Shown: positions 18,542-28,820, counted from the stretch's first letter. The stretch is 64,000 nucleotides of DNA from Bradyrhizobium sp. 200 (GCF_023100945.1 NZ_CP064689.1:3516001-3580000); one strand, 5' to 3'. Program-made: numbers and translations. The notes: generated by a model not told the origin, from the sequence alone.

Positions 18542-20440
18542 ATGGCTGTCAGCGTCACATCTACCGAAGCCCACGAGGGCCAGGCCACCTCTGGCTTTTG
18601 GGCCCTGACGCTGGGGAGCATCGGCGTGGTGTTCGGCGATATCGGCACCTCGCCGCTGTATGCGTTTCGCGAGGCTGTCACGCACGCGGCGGAGGGCCAG
18701 CCGGTATCACGCATCATCGTGCTTGGTGTGCTCTCGCTGATCCTGTGGTCGCTGTTCATCGTCGTGACCGCCAAATATGTGCTGCTGCTGTTGCGCGCCG
18801 ACAACAACGGCGAGGGCGGTACGCTGTCCCTGATGGCGCTGGGGCAGCGGGCGCTGGGCCGCCGAAGCTGGGTGTTGCTGGCGCTTGGCGTGGTCGGCGC
18901 CTCGATGTTCATCGGCGATTCCATGATCACGCCGGCGATTTCGGTATTGTCGGCGGTCGAGGGCCTCAAGCTGGTCACGCCGGCGTTCGAACATTACGTG
19001 GTGCCGCTGACGATCTTCATTCTCGTGGTCCTGTTCTCGGTGCAGAGCAGCGGCACCGCGCGCGTCGCCTCGCTTTTCGGGCCGGTTATGGTGGTCTGGT
19101 TCGCGACGCTGACGATTTTGGGCCTGATCCACATCAGCGACGATCCCACGGTGCTCTACGCGATCAATCCCTGGTATGCGATCCAGTTCATGCTGTCCCA
19201 TGGCGTCATCGGCCTGGTGACAATGGGTCTGGTGTTTCTGGCGGTGACCGGCGGTGAGGCGCTTTACGCCGACCTCGGCCATTTCGGGCGCAAGCCGATT
19301 CAGACCGGCTGGTTCTATTTCGTGCTGCCGGCGCTCCTGATCAATTATTTCGGGCAAGGCGCGCTGGTGTTATCGGATCCATCGGCGATCGCCAGCTCGT
19401 TCTACAAGATGGTCCCGGAGATCCTGGTGTTGCCGCTCGTAGTATTGGCGACCGCAGCAACCGTGATCGCGAGCCAGGCCGTGATCACCGGCGCCTTTTC
19501 GCTGATCCGCCAGGCGGTGCAACTCGGACTCTTGCCACGGTTCGAGGTGCGCTACACTTCGGAGACGCATGCCGGCCAAATCTACTTGCCACGCGTCAAC
19601 CGCCTGCTGCTGATCGGGGTCGTGCTGCTGGTGTTGTTGTTCCGAAGCTCGAGCGGTCTCGCGTCGGCCTATGGCATCGCCGTTTCCACCACCATGGTGG
19701 TCGATGGCATCATGGGTTTTGTCGTCATCTGGAAACTGTGGAACTGGCGCGCGGCGACGGCGGCGGCCGTCATCCTGCCCCTCGTCGTCGTCGACATGAG
19801 CTTCTTTGCCGCAAACCTCTTGAAGCTGCTCGAGGGCGCCTGGGTGCCGCTGCTGTTCGGCGTTGCCGTGGCGGTGATGATCTGGACCTGGCGGCGCGGT
19901 GCTGCGATCCTGACCGCCAAGACGCGCCGTATCGAGGTGCCGCTGGTGGACCTGATCAAGAGCCTGGAAAAGCGGCCGCCGCATATCGTCAAGGGCACCG
20001 CGGTGTTTCTGACTTCCGATCCAAGCTTCGTGCCGACCGCGATGATGCATAATCTCAAGCACAACAAGGTGCTGCACGAGCACAATGTGATCCTGACCAT
20101 CGAAACCGCCCAGACGCCGCGCGTCGATCCGTCCGAGCGCGTCAAGATGGAAAGCATCAGCGAGAAGTTTTCCACGGTGCGGCTGCGGTTCGGCTTCATG
20201 GAATCGCCGAACGTGCCCAAGGCGCTGGTGATCGCGCGCAAGCTCGGCTGGCAGTTCGACATCATGGCGACGTCGTTCTTCGTGTCGCGGCGCTCGCTCA
20301 AACCCTCGGCGCAGTCAGGCATGCCGCTATGGCAGGATCATCTGTTCATTGCGATGAGCCGCTCCGCCAATGACGCCACCGACTATTTCCAGATCCCGAC
20401 GGGGAGGGTGGTGGAGGTCGGCACACAGGTAACGATTTGA
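18542..20440 (+). CDS. kup: KUP family potassium uptake transporter (first copy)
   Basis: 632-residue inner-membrane K+/H+ symporter. The family start [22 protein letters not shown] is at about residues 20-41, with about 12 hydrophobic segments to residue 460 including [16 protein letters not shown] and [15 protein letters not shown]. The C-terminal cytoplasmic domain contains [24 protein letters not shown]. Length is typical. A second kup lies 154 bases downstream, about 70% identical by eye over long stretches, indicating tandem duplication. Confidence 0.94.
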   Translation: MAVSVTSTEAHEGQATSGFWALTLGSIGVVFGDIGTSPLYAFREAVTHAAEGQPVSRIIVLGVLSLILWSLFIVVTAKYVLLLLRADNNGEGGTLSLMALGQRALGRRSWVLLALGVVGASMFIGDSMITPAISVLSAVEGLKLVTPAFEHYVVPLTIFILVVLFSVQSSGTARVASLFGPVMVVWFATLTILGLIHISDDPTVLYAINPWYAIQFMLSHGVIGLVTMGLVFLAVTGGEALYADLGHFGRKPIQTGWFYFVLPALLINYFGQGALVLSDPSAIASSFYKMVPEILVLPLVVLATAATVIASQAVITGAFSLIRQAVQLGLLPRFEVRYTSETHAGQIYLPRVNRLLLIGVVLLVLLFRSSSGLASAYGIAVSTTMVVDGIMGFVVIWKLWNWRAATAAAVILPLVVVDMSFFAANLLKLLEGAWVPLLFGVAVAVMIWTWRRGAAILTAKTRRIEVPLVDLIKSLEKRPPHIVKGTAVFLTSDPSFVPTAMMHNLKHNKVLHEHNVILTIETAQTPRVDPSERVKMESISEKFSTVRLRFGFMESPNVPKALVIARKLGWQFDIMATSFFVSRRSLKPSAQSGMPLWQDHLFIAMSRSANDATDYFQIPTGRVVEVGTQVTI

Positions 20441-20470
20441 TCGGCCGGAGGGATTCCTCAGGTAAGCCCC

Positions 20471-20526
20471 TCTAATCTATGCGTTTGACGCATATCTAGG
20501 GCCCGAATACGATCTAACCTATGCGT
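20471..20526 (+). repeat. Direct repeats and small palindrome between the two kup genes
   Basis: TCTAATCTATGCGT (20471-20484) recurs as TCTAACCTATGCGT (20513-20526), 13 of 14 bases identical. The first copy also enters a palindrome, ATGCGT-TTG-ACGCAT (20479-20493). The position, 70-125 bases before the second kup start, fits an operator or promoter. No known regulator is recognised. Confidence 0.5.
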
Positions 20527-20594
20527 CCAGGTGGGAGTATAGCCCAGCCGTTCGAAATTGTGCGTTGCAATAAGCAATCGAGGCGCAAATCCCC

Positions 20595-22520
20595 ATGTCA
20601 TCTGAAAGTGCGGTCACCGCGGCGGAAACGCCCGCGGCCAATGGTCATGGGGAAGCGCATTCCACCGCGGGCTTCAAGGCCCTGATGCTGGGCAGCATCG
20701 GTGTCGTCTATGGCGACATCGGCACCAGCCCACTCTACGCTTTGCGTGAAGCCATTGTCGCGGCCAGCGGGCACGCGGGTACCGCCAACCCGCAGGCCGT
20801 GCTCGGCGTGCTCTCGCTGATCCTTTGGGCGCTGATCGTCGTGGTGACGCTGAAATACGTCGTCATCCTGCTGCGTGCCGACAACAACGGCGAGGGCGGA
20901 ACGCTGGCGCTGATGGCGCTGGCGCAGCGTGCGGTCACCAAGGGCGGCGGCGCGATCGTGCTGCTCGGCATCATCTCCGGCGCGTTGTTTTACGGGGATG
21001 CGGTGCTGACGCCGGCGCTGTCGGTGCTGTCGGCGATCGAGGGCATCAAGCTCGTCACGGTAACCTTCGAGCACTACGTCGTGCCGCTGACATTGGTCAT
21101 CCTGGTGGCGCTGTTTGCGGTCCAGTCCCACGGCACCGCGCGCGTTGCCGCATTCTTCGGACCGATCATGTGCGTCTGGTTCGCCGTCATCGCGATCGCT
21201 GCCGTGCCGCAGATCATGCTCCATCCCGAAGTGCTGTCGGCATTCAATCCGCTTCACGCGGTTTCCTTCATGCTCCATCACGGCATGATCGGCTTCATTA
21301 CGCTCGGCGCGGTGTTTCTCGCCGTTACCGGTGCGGAAGCCCTCTATGCCGACCTCGGCCATTTCGGCAAGCGGCCGATCCAGACCGCCTGGCTCTTCAT
21401 CGTCTTGCCGTCGCTGGCGGTGAACTATCTGGGGCAGGGGGCGCTCTTGATTGCCGATCCCAAGGCGATCGAGAACCCGTTCTTCCTGATGTTCCCGGAC
21501 TGGGCGCTGATCCCGATGGTGGCGCTCGCAACGATGGCGACCGTGATCGCGAGCCAGGCCGTCATCACCGGCGCCTATTCGCTGACGCGTACGGCGATCC
21601 AGCTCGGCCTGATGCCGCGGTTCGAAATTCGCCATACGTCGGAAGCTCATTCCGGCCAGATCTACATTCCGCGCATCAACATGCTGCTGTTCCTAGCGGT
21701 GATACTGCTGGTGGTCCTGTTCCGCTCATCGAGCGCGCTGGCCTCGGCCTACGGCATCTCCGTAACCGGAACCATGGTGGTCACGGCCATGATGGGCTTC
21801 GTCGTGATCTGGCGGGTCTGGAAATGGTCGCCGATCACGGCGGCCGCCCTGATCGCCCCGTTCCTGTTTCTCGACGTCACCTTCCTCGCCGCCAACCTGT
21901 TGAAGGTGTTCGAGGGCGGCTGGGTTCCGTTGGCGCTGGGCGGCATCGTGATGCTCCTGATGTACACGTGGCGGCGCGGCAGCAAGCTGTTGTTCGAAAA
22001 ATCGCGCAAGCTAGAGTTCCCGCTGGCCGATCTGGTGGCGATGCTGGAGAAGCGCCCGCCGCAGCGGGTGCCCGGCACCGCCGTGTTCCTGACCTCCGAC
22101 CCCGAATGCGCGCCGACGGCGCTGATGCACAGCCTCAAGCACTACAAGGTGCTGCACGAGAAGAACGTCATTCTCACCATCGAGACCGCGCCAACGCCGC
22201 GGATCGACCCGGCCGAGCGGGTGCGCATGGAACAGCTCAGCGAGACCTTCTCCAAGGTTACGCTGAAGTTCGGCTTCATGGAATCGCCCAACGTGCCGAA
22301 GACGCTGGCGATCGCCCGCAAGCTCGGCTGGCAGTTCGACATCATGTCGACGTCGTTTTTCCTGTCCCGCCGGGCGCTGAAGCCGGCCGCGCATTCGGGC
22401 ATGCCGCGCTGGCAGGACCTGCTGTTCATCCGCCTCAGCCAGTCCGCCAACGACGCCACGGATTATTTCCAGATCCCGACGGGGCGGGTGGTGGAAGTGG
22501 GAACGCAGGTCACAATCTAG
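20595..22520 (+). CDS. kup: KUP family potassium uptake transporter (second copy)
   Basis: 641-residue paralogue of the preceding gene, with the same layout: [21 protein letters not shown] near residues 35-55, [16 protein letters not shown], about 12 membrane segments, and a C-terminal domain with [22 protein letters not shown]. Both copies end in the identical [17 protein letters not shown], as expected for a duplication. Duplicated kup genes are common in Bradyrhizobium and Rhodopseudomonas. The direct repeats in the gap suggest it may have its own promoter. Confidence 0.94.
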   Translation: MSSESAVTAAETPAANGHGEAHSTAGFKALMLGSIGVVYGDIGTSPLYALREAIVAASGHAGTANPQAVLGVLSLILWALIVVVTLKYVVILLRADNNGEGGTLALMALAQRAVTKGGGAIVLLGIISGALFYGDAVLTPALSVLSAIEGIKLVTVTFEHYVVPLTLVILVALFAVQSHGTARVAAFFGPIMCVWFAVIAIAAVPQIMLHPEVLSAFNPLHAVSFMLHHGMIGFITLGAVFLAVTGAEALYADLGHFGKRPIQTAWLFIVLPSLAVNYLGQGALLIADPKAIENPFFLMFPDWALIPMVALATMATVIASQAVITGAYSLTRTAIQLGLMPRFEIRHTSEAHSGQIYIPRINMLLFLAVILLVVLFRSSSALASAYGISVTGTMVVTAMMGFVVIWRVWKWSPITAAALIAPFLFLDVTFLAANLLKVFEGGWVPLALGGIVMLLMYTWRRGSKLLFEKSRKLEFPLADLVAMLEKRPPQRVPGTAVFLTSDPECAPTALMHSLKHYKVLHEKNVILTIETAPTPRIDPAERVRMEQLSETFSKVTLKFGFMESPNVPKTLAIARKLGWQFDIMSTSFFLSRRALKPAAHSGMPRWQDLLFIRLSQSANDATDYFQIPTGRVVEVGTQVTI

Positions 22521-22796
22521 GGTGTGAACCCACAAGTTCCGCCTACATTGTCGCAGGACGGCAACAGCTTCATTTTTTTTGGGCAGAACAGAACATCCGA
22601 CTCCACACGCACCCCGGTTTGGATCAGTGTCTTGAAGCCGGGGATCGACGGATCGAGGTTTACCCGGCTGGCCGCGGGGCGCGAATGCTCGCGGCACTTC
22701 ATGTGCGATTGTGGGACTGCGCTCGGAAGCCCAAGCGGAAGCCTTGAGTGGCGGACATTCCGATGCGATGATGTGGTATTGTGAGGAGTAGCGCAA

Positions 22797-23363
22797 ATGA
22801 GTTTCATCCGCGCGAACGACCATCCCAACGCCGACAATCCGGACGATCCGCTGTACTACGCACCCCGCTCGGCGCGCAGCGGAGCGAACCCGCGATCCAA
22901 CGCGACACCGCAGGCGAGATCGGACCATTTTCCTCCCGATCCCCCTTTGTCTCGCTTTGATGAGATGCGCGAGGAAGCCTTCGCCAAATCCGTCCGTCCG
23001 TTGGAGTCCCAATTCGCTTACGAACGCGGTCGACCACGCGGACTGCTCGCCACTGCGGGCGCAATTGCCGTAGCGCTCGGTGTCACCGTGATCCTGGCAC
23101 TGGTTTTGTTTAACGCGTTTCCAAGGTCAAAAAGCGATCCCTCGGAACTCGCCGTTTCGATTTCGACTCCTGCATTGGCTACGCCCGCCCCAGTCACGTC
23201 CGACGACTCCCAGGCACTGCTTCAAAGATTCCAGCAGTTTCACGGAAGCGAAAACCCTGAACATGCTGTTTCTGAACCCGCCTCCGCTGGAACGGCTAAA
23301 GACGGGCCCGAAAAATCCCAAGCTCTGCTTGATAAATTCATGCAATGGCAGCAAAGGAAATAG
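22797..23363 (+). CDS. Single-pass membrane protein, unknown function
   Basis: 188 residues. A hydrophilic, disordered-looking N-terminal half (Pro, Arg, Asn, Asp rich) is followed by one membrane segment at about 83-104 (LLATAGAIAVALGVTVILALVLFNAF), then a Ser/Pro/Thr-rich C-terminal half. The latter contains two related pieces, SQALLQRFQQF and SQALLDKFMQW. The ATG follows a GAGGAG site at about 22781. I do not recognise the family. Composition and the ribosome binding site support translation. Confidence 0.6.
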   Translation: MSFIRANDHPNADNPDDPLYYAPRSARSGANPRSNATPQARSDHFPPDPPLSRFDEMREEAFAKSVRPLESQFAYERGRPRGLLATAGAIAVALGVTVILALVLFNAFPRSKSDPSELAVSISTPALATPAPVTSDDSQALLQRFQQFHGSENPEHAVSEPASAGTAKDGPEKSQALLDKFMQWQQRK

Positions 23364-23444
23364 CGTCAGGGACAGTGGGCGGATGGACGCCATTGGCGGC
23401 TACTATCTCGAGGGGCATACCGCCGGGCAGGGCGTTGGTGTCGC

Positions 23445-23478
23445 GTTACCTAACCAGCTCGGTTACCTAACCAGCTCG
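23445..23478 (+). repeat. 17-bp perfect tandem repeat
   Basis: GTTACCTAACCAGCTCG occurs twice in a row (23445-23461 and 23462-23478) between the convergent 188-residue protein gene and the minus-strand binding protein gene. The role is unknown. Confidence 0.85.
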
Positions 23479-23490
23479 AAGGGCTGATGC

Positions 23491-24297
23491 TCACTGCGGA
23501 GATCGCAGCTCGATGCCGTAGCGGGCATAGATCCGCGCAATGGTGCCGTCAGCCAGCAGGGCCTCGATCGCCGCATCGACACGGGCTCGCAGCTTGTCGT
23601 CGGGGCGAAGCAGCCCGGCCGCAATATTCCAGTTCAGATCCTGGTCGTTGTCGAACGCCGGAATCAGGCGCAGCGGCTTGTCGGCGTGTTGCAGGTTGAA
23701 CCAGCCGACCGTAGTCGGTGTGACGGCGGCTGCCTCGATTTCGCGATTGGCCAGCGCTGCAACAATGTCGTCCTCGAACACGAACGGAGACGTGGCGGCG
23801 CCGCCCTTGGCGAGCGTCATGGAGACCAGCGAGCCGACCGGTACACCGACCCGCTGATCGGAACCGAGACTTGCCAGCGAAGACGCCGGCGAATCGCTGG
23901 GTACCGCGAGCACGACGCCGCTGCGATGATAAGGACGCGAAACCTGCACACCGCCCGCGGGCGGTGTATCCTTGCGGGCAATGACGTCGAGCACGAGGTC
24001 GCAATCGGCGCGGCGATACTGGATCGCACTGACCACCCACTCCCGCGTCAGCTTGACACCGAGCTGCTCGGCAATTTTCTCGCCGAGTTCGATTTGAAAC
24101 CCCGGCACCGGTCCGGTCTTGCTTGCAAACGGCAGCGCATTGGGGCTGGCGCAGAGCGTCAACGCACCGCGCTCGATCACGGTTTCCAGCGAGCGGGCAT
24201 CCGCCGGCGCGTCCCAGAGCATCAGCAGCGAAAGGCTGACCGCGTATCGGACGAACCGATGTCGCGGTTTCCATGCCGCGCAAGCCGCTCTAATCAT
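23491..24297 (-). CDS. Quinoprotein-dehydrogenase-associated substrate-binding protein (SBP family 3, MxaJ-like)
   Basis: 268-residue periplasmic protein of the solute-binding family 3 fold, starting LETVIERGALTLCASPNALPFASK after a signal peptide ending APADA. Homologues next to PQQ dehydrogenases form the group that includes MxaJ/XoxJ, thought to help mature or regulate the dehydrogenase rather than to transport. The ATG at 24297 overlaps the cytochrome c stop by eight bases, so it is the last gene of the PQQ operon. No ABC permease is adjacent. A generic amino-acid-binding role is less likely. Confidence 0.78.
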   Translation of the reverse strand: MIRAACAAWKPRHRFVRYAVSLSLLMLWDAPADARSLETVIERGALTLCASPNALPFASKTGPVPGFQIELGEKIAEQLGVKLTREWVVSAIQYRRADCDLVLDVIARKDTPPAGGVQVSRPYHRSGVVLAVPSDSPASSLASLGSDQRVGVPVGSLVSMTLAKGGAATSPFVFEDDIVAALANREIEAAAVTPTTVGWFNLQHADKPLRLIPAFDNDQDLNWNIAAGLLRPDDKLRARVDAAIEALLADGTIARIYARYGIELRSPQ

Positions 24298-24649
24298 CGA
24301 GCCCCCGAATGTAAGCCAGGATCGCGATGATCTGGCCGTCACTGAACACCGAACCGTAGGCGGGCATGGCGCCTACCTTGCCCTTCTTGATACGCTCGAT
24401 GATATATTCGTCGCTGCGCTCGGACTTCGACAGCTTCGGACCTTTGCCCGCATGGCGGCCGCCATCCTGGTGACAGAAGCCGCAGGTGGTGGCGAACATC
24501 TTCCCGCCTTCGATGTCGTCCGGCGAGGCTTCGGCTTGCGGCAGCGGATTTGCAGCGCCCGCCGAGGTGGACTGTTGGGCAAACGAGGCGGTCGGCAGCC
24601 CTGGCCAGATGATGGCCAGGGAAGCAACAATTACAAACTGTATTCGCAT
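24290..24649 (-). CDS. Periplasmic cytochrome c, electron acceptor for the PQQ dehydrogenase
   Basis: 119 residues: signal peptide MRIQFVIVASLAIIWPGLPTASFA, then a class I cytochrome c domain with one haem motif CGFCH and a likely axial Met in KVGAMPAYGSVFSDGQI. It closes with ILAYIRGLDD. By position, between the PQQ dehydrogenase and the MxaJ-like protein, it should take electrons from the dehydrogenase. The frame continues upstream to 25006 without a signal peptide; I start at the ATG at 24649. Confidence 0.85.
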   Translation of the reverse strand: MRIQFVIVASLAIIWPGLPTASFAQQSTSAGAANPLPQAEASPDDIEGGKMFATTCGFCHQDGGRHAGKGPKLSKSERSDEYIIERIKKGKVGAMPAYGSVFSDGQIIAILAYIRGLDD

Positions 24650-24673
24650 TCCGGCATCCGTGAGCACCGCGAC

Positions 24674-24744
24674 GTGTTGACCGCAAGAGCGGCAACGTAT
24701 GGACCGGCAACGGGCGGCAAGGTCTTGACCGCAAGGGCGGCAAG
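24674..24744. repeat. Imperfect direct repeat between PQQ dehydrogenase and cytochrome c genes
   Basis: A 23-base unit beginning GTGTTGACCGCAAGAGCGGC (24674-24696) recurs as GTCTTGACCGCAAGGGCGGC (24722-24744), differing at about three positions. It fills most of the 127-base gap between two genes of one operon. Function unknown. Confidence 0.7.
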
Positions 24745-24776
24745 GAGATCGATCCCTGCCGCCCGTGTCATCATCG

Positions 24777-26501
24777 TCATTGCCTGAGCGTGAAGACAAC
24801 CAGGGCGCCGGTATTCTTCGGCATGCTCTTGAAGGGCTCGCCAAAGAGCGCGACAAATTCGTCGCCCACCAGGGTGCCCCAGCCCGCCGGTACGGCGATG
24901 TACTGCTTGCCGCCGGCCATGTAGCTGATGATGCCGGCGTTATGTCCCATGCCGTTGTTGCGCGACCAGAGCTCTTCGCCGGTGTCCGCATTGTAGGCGT
25001 GCACAACGCCTTCGGAATCAGGCACGAATACCAGATTGCCCGCAGTGGCGAGAACGCTGGCGAGCGGCGGGTACTTGTAGTTGACCTCCCACTTCTTGGC
25101 GCCGGTGACCGGGTCGCGGGCGCTAAGATGACCGCGGGCCGGTCCGTCCGGAGGCGCCACAGGCTTGAACGTGGCGCCGATGTTGAGCTGGGCCATCGGC
25201 TCCAGGATCGGCGTGGTCTTCTCGACGGTCAGCTCCATGCACCACTCCTGCCCGATGCGGTAGAAGAGCCCGTTCTTGGGGCTGTAGGCGCCAGAGTTCC
25301 AGCTAATGCCGCCCATGATCGCCGGGCACAATGGCGGGTCCACCTTGCCTTCCGAGAGGTCGCGGCGACCGATCAGTTCGCCGGTCTTCGGATCGATGCT
25401 TTTGACGAAGTTGATGTTCTTTACCAGCGGCCAGACGTTCTCGATCTTGGCGTTGGAACGATCGTAGACGAAGACGTGTCCGCCCTTGTTGGCGTGCACG
25501 ACGAGCTTCTTGCCGCCACGGTCGATCATGACGAACTCGCCGACGGAAGAGTCGAAGTCCCAGGCATCGTGCGGCAGCTCCTGATGGTAGAATTTGAGCT
25601 TGCCGGTATCGGGATCGAGTGCGATGACCGATGTCGTGTAAAGATTGTCGCCCGGCCGCGGTCCGCTCTTCTTCCAGTCCGCGCCCGCCCAGTCGTAGAG
25701 CGGCGCCGGATTGCCGGTGCCCCACCACACTGAATTGGTTTCCGGGTCATAGGTTCCGGGCATCCAGCCGCCGCCGCCGCCGGTCCGCCAGGAGTCACCA
25801 CCCCAGGTCGCCTTGGCCTCTTCGGTACCGGCGACCGTGAAGAACTCCCATTTCTTCTGTCCGCTCTTGCCGTCCACGCCGAAGATCGGTCCGCGATGGG
25901 GCCATTCGCCGCCCTGGGCGCCAATGATCACCATGTCCTTCACCACCAGCGGCGCGCCGGTGAAGCCGACTGTCATTTTTTTGGAATCCAGCAGCTTCGT
26001 GTCCCACATTTGTTTGCCGGTCTTCACGTCGAGCGCGATCAGGCGCCCATCGACCGTGCCGACGTAGAGATTGCCGTGTCCGATGGCGATGCCGCGGTTG
26101 TACGGCGAGTGCGTCTGCTTGGCGACCAGCTCCTCGTCGAGTTCCGGCGCGTAGGACCAGATTGTCTTGCCGGTCGCGCCGTCCAGCGCGTAGACGCGGC
26201 TGTAGGAGCCCGAATAGTACAGCACGCCGCCGATGGCGAGTGGCGTTGACTGAATGCCGCGGGTGGCGCGCTCCGGAAAATGCATCCAGGCAACTTCAAG
26301 ATTCTTGACGTTGCCGGTATTGATCTGGTCGAGGCCGCTGTAATGATAGGACTTGTAGGTGCCGTGATAGGTCGACCAGTCGTTCTGGGCCGCCTCGGCA
26401 TTCAGCGACGCGGCGTCCTGCGCACGCGTTGGCGAGGCAGTGACCAGGGCTGCCACCGCCAGCGCGGCGCAGCCGGCGAGATATCGCTCATGGAAAGTCA
26501 T
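24777..26501 (-). CDS. PQQ-dependent dehydrogenase, methanol/ethanol family
   Basis: 574-residue periplasmic quinoprotein (signal peptide ending SPTRA) that should oxidise an alcohol and pass electrons to the neighbouring cytochrome c. Tryptophan-docking blades are evident (repeated ALDxxTGKxxW), with GTGNPAPL, RPGDNLYTTSVIALDPDTG (the conserved Asp region) and PHDAWDFD. The LCPAIMGG and EWCMEL cysteines match the C-terminal disulfide of ethanol and XoxF enzymes. The adjacent Cys-Cys pair usually found near residue 105-130 is absent: the NRG context is preceded by THSPY. Metal preference (calcium or lanthanide) is not assigned. Confidence 0.88.
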   Translation of the reverse strand: MTFHERYLAGCAALAVAALVTASPTRAQDAASLNAEAAQNDWSTYHGTYKSYHYSGLDQINTGNVKNLEVAWMHFPERATRGIQSTPLAIGGVLYYSGSYSRVYALDGATGKTIWSYAPELDEELVAKQTHSPYNRGIAIGHGNLYVGTVDGRLIALDVKTGKQMWDTKLLDSKKMTVGFTGAPLVVKDMVIIGAQGGEWPHRGPIFGVDGKSGQKKWEFFTVAGTEEAKATWGGDSWRTGGGGGWMPGTYDPETNSVWWGTGNPAPLYDWAGADWKKSGPRPGDNLYTTSVIALDPDTGKLKFYHQELPHDAWDFDSSVGEFVMIDRGGKKLVVHANKGGHVFVYDRSNAKIENVWPLVKNINFVKSIDPKTGELIGRRDLSEGKVDPPLCPAIMGGISWNSGAYSPKNGLFYRIGQEWCMELTVEKTTPILEPMAQLNIGATFKPVAPPDGPARGHLSARDPVTGAKKWEVNYKYPPLASVLATAGNLVFVPDSEGVVHAYNADTGEELWSRNNGMGHNAGIISYMAGGKQYIAVPAGWGTLVGDEFVALFGEPFKSMPKNTGALVVFTLRQ

Positions 26502-27311
26502 CTGTATCCCTCCCTTTGCAGTTTTGTTTGTTGGGCCGAATTTTCGTCCGCGACCCTTGGCAGGATGTTTTGGCAGGATGTTCTGGTGTCAACGCCTCCC
26601 AGGGCCGAGAGTTCGAGATCGATGGCATGAACCGGTGGGACTGCCGTCGTCAGCAGACGGCAGCACTTCTTGTCGCTTGAGTGAGAAGTTGTTTTCGAGG
26701 AGGACGCCATTCAGAGCACGGCGACACGTGTGGTCATTACCACGGCGTGTCTGCTCCGTGCTGCCCCCGGCGATGTCGGTGCGGTGCACCATGACATGTC
26801 CCTCGATGCGCACGCCCATTAGTTGACCGGATTGTTGTTTTTTTGTGGAGCGTCGTCGGCCGTGGCAACCCTGGGTGAAGTCCTGGTCACTCCGGCCACG
26901 GCGCGCGGGACGACAAGCGATAGCGCGCTGCGCAAGCGCGTCGAGCACAGCATCACCACCGACCACCACGGCCGTGGGTCGCGCTCATTCCGGTAGGCGC
27001 CTCCCGTAAACGAGGGCGGCATTCGGACAGTGTGACTGTCGGATTACATCGCTTGCGCCAATGGAGCTTTGAGCATTGAATTCAGCGGTGAAACGCCACT
27101 ACCACAAGTGGCTTTTCAAGTCTGCTTGCGCTCTTGCAGGATCAAGCGATGAAGAGAGTCGGTTGAGCGTGAGGCGGGTGGAATGGCGTCATCCGCGGCT
27201 AAACAGGAAGGTATGCCTCGTTGTCCACCTAACTGATCGGAAGTGGCCAAACTCGTACCCTCATGCGCGCACCGACCAGCATGTCGACGCCAAAAAAATG
27301 GGAGGAGAACA
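26502..27311. other. Long divergent intergenic region, no convincing gene
   Basis: 810 bases between the minus-strand PQQ operon and the plus-strand amidohydrolase gene. It holds a 13-bp tandem repeat near the PQQ start and T-rich tracts. ORFs of up to 128 residues have unnatural, Arg-rich composition. A TTG-initiated 57-residue frame at 26823-26996 starts hydrophobically but has no ribosome binding site. Promoters for both operons must lie here. Confidence 0.5.
26557..26582. promoter_or_regulatory. 13-bp tandem direct repeat upstream of the PQQ dehydrogenase
   Basis: TTGGCAGGATGTT occurs twice with no gap (26557-26569 and 26570-26582), 56-81 bases upstream of the PQQ dehydrogenase start. 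Spacing and position fit a binding site for a regulator of the operon. No specific regulator is recognised, and slippage duplication is an alternative. Confidence 0.4.
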
Positions 27312-28820
27312 ATGAGCACCTGGCTTAGTGAACGAGAGCAGCGTCTCGTCGCGGGCGCAGAGGCGGCTAGTGCGCCAACGCCGATTCCCACTCAGATTGT
27401 TTCCAACGGCGAGTATCTCCCGCCTCCGCAGAGCGCGACGCAGAAGAAGGTCGAGGCGCGGATCAACGACCTCGCCGACCTGAACGGCAAGCATCTCGGT
27501 TTGAGCCGCAGGCAGTTCCTGCACACGAGTTGCGGCATGGCGGCGGCATTCCTCGCCATGAACGACGTCTACGGCAACGTTTTCCAGGTCGCGCCCGCCG
27601 AGGCCCGCGAGCCCGAGCTGATGCTGGCGCGCGCGCAAGGCCTCGCTGGCCAGTTCATCTTCGACGTCCAGACCCACTTCGTGCGCGATGAATTCGATCA
27701 CAAGGAGCTTCTGGGTCTGGCGGATTTTGCGAGCCAGCACTGGAATCCGAAGATGAAGGAGGAGGGCGTCTCCTCGCTCGCCCGCTACAAGTTCCAGAAC
27801 TATGTGAAAGAGATCTACTACGACAGCGACACCCACATGGCGCTCTTGAGCGGCGCGCCGTTCGACGATCCGAGCTGGTGGCTTCTGTCCAACGAGCAGA
27901 TCGTCAAGGCCCGCGAACTCATCAATGACTTCGCGGGCTCGCGCCGCCTGCTGGCGCACAGCGTCATCACCCCCAAGCAGCCCGGCTGGATGGAGGAGGT
28001 TGACAAGGCGATCGAGGTCTACAAGCCCGATTCCTGGAAGTCCTACACGATCGGCGATCCGCTGGCGCCCTCCAAGTTTCCATGGCGGCTCGACGACGAG
28101 CAGGTGATGTATCCGTTCTACGAAAAAGCGGTGAAGGCCGGCATCAACACGCTGTGCATCCACAAGGGGCTGCTGCCGCCCGATTACGAGAAGTCGTTCG
28201 CCGGCGTGTGGGAATACGCAACCGCGTGGGACATCGGAAAAGCGGCAAAAGACTGGCCGCAGATGAACTTCGTGATCTATCACTCCGCACTGCGAGCGTT
28301 CCTCGAACTGCCGGACAAGGCCTGGGCCGAGTTCGAGCAGACCGGCCGTATCCAGTGGGCCACGGATCTCGCTGAAATCCCGCAGAAGTTCGGGGTCACC
28401 AATGTCTATGCCGAGCTCGGCACCTCCTTCGCCAACTCGGCGGTGGCGCATCCGAAGTTCTGCGCCGCGCTGGTCGGCACGCTGATCAAAGGCATGGGGG
28501 TTGACCACGTCATGTGGGGCACTGACTCGGTCTGGTACGGCTCACCGCAGTGGCAGATCGAGGCGCTGCGCCGCCTTGAAATTCCGGAGGACATGCAGAA
28601 GAAATACGGGTTTGCACCGCTCGGCGACGCCAATAGCGCCACCAAGCAGCTCATCTTCGGCGGCAACGCCACCAAGTTCTACAAGATCAGGCTGAAAGCG
28701 GCTGACAACACCAGGATGCCGGCCTTTTCCGATGATCGCCTCGCTTCGCTCAAGAACGAGTATGCGCTGGCGGCGAAGGGGCCCTCGAACCTGCGCTACG
28801 GCTACGTTCGCGCCGGCTGA
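27312..28820 (+). CDS. Amidohydrolase-family protein with Tat-like motif
   Basis: 502 residues related to amidohydrolase_2 (TIM-barrel metal hydrolases/decarboxylases), with MNFVIYHSALRAF, NVYAELGTSFANSAV and HVMWGTDSVWYGSPQWQIEALR as the C-terminal metal-site strands. The first strand reads FDVQTHFV, so the usual HxH is QxH and catalysis may be altered. A twin-arginine motif SRRQFL sits unusually deep, at residues 65-70, followed by a short hydrophobic stretch. The ATG at 27312 has a strong GGAGGAG site; upstream frame lacks one. ThuA-like gene follows after 32 bases. Confidence 0.8.
   Translation: MSTWLSEREQRLVAGAEAASAPTPIPTQIVSNGEYLPPPQSATQKKVEARINDLADLNGKHLGLSRRQFLHTSCGMAAAFLAMNDVYGNVFQVAPAEAREPELMLARAQGLAGQFIFDVQTHFVRDEFDHKELLGLADFASQHWNPKMKEEGVSSLARYKFQNYVKEIYYDSDTHMALLSGAPFDDPSWWLLSNEQIVKARELINDFAGSRRLLAHSVITPKQPGWMEEVDKAIEVYKPDSWKSYTIGDPLAPSKFPWRLDDEQVMYPFYEKAVKAGINTLCIHKGLLPPDYEKSFAGVWEYATAWDIGKAAKDWPQMNFVIYHSALRAFLELPDKAWAEFEQTGRIQWATDLAEIPQKFGVTNVYAELGTSFANSAVAHPKFCAALVGTLIKGMGVDHVMWGTDSVWYGSPQWQIEALRRLEIPEDMQKKYGFAPLGDANSATKQLIFGGNATKFYKIRLKAADNTRMPAFSDDRLASLKNEYALAAKGPSNLRYGYVRAG

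Noticed and set aside
20598..21650. 350-residue minus-strand ORF opposite the second kup
   Set aside because: Shadow of a transporter gene; charged composition opposite hydrophobic codons.
22524..22784. 86-residue ORF after the second kup
   Set aside because: No ribosome binding site or domain; the region probably holds the promoter of the 188-residue membrane protein.
26823..26996. 57-residue TTG-initiated ORF with hydrophobic start
   Set aside because: No ribosome binding site, not linked to a gene, and no recognisable sequence.
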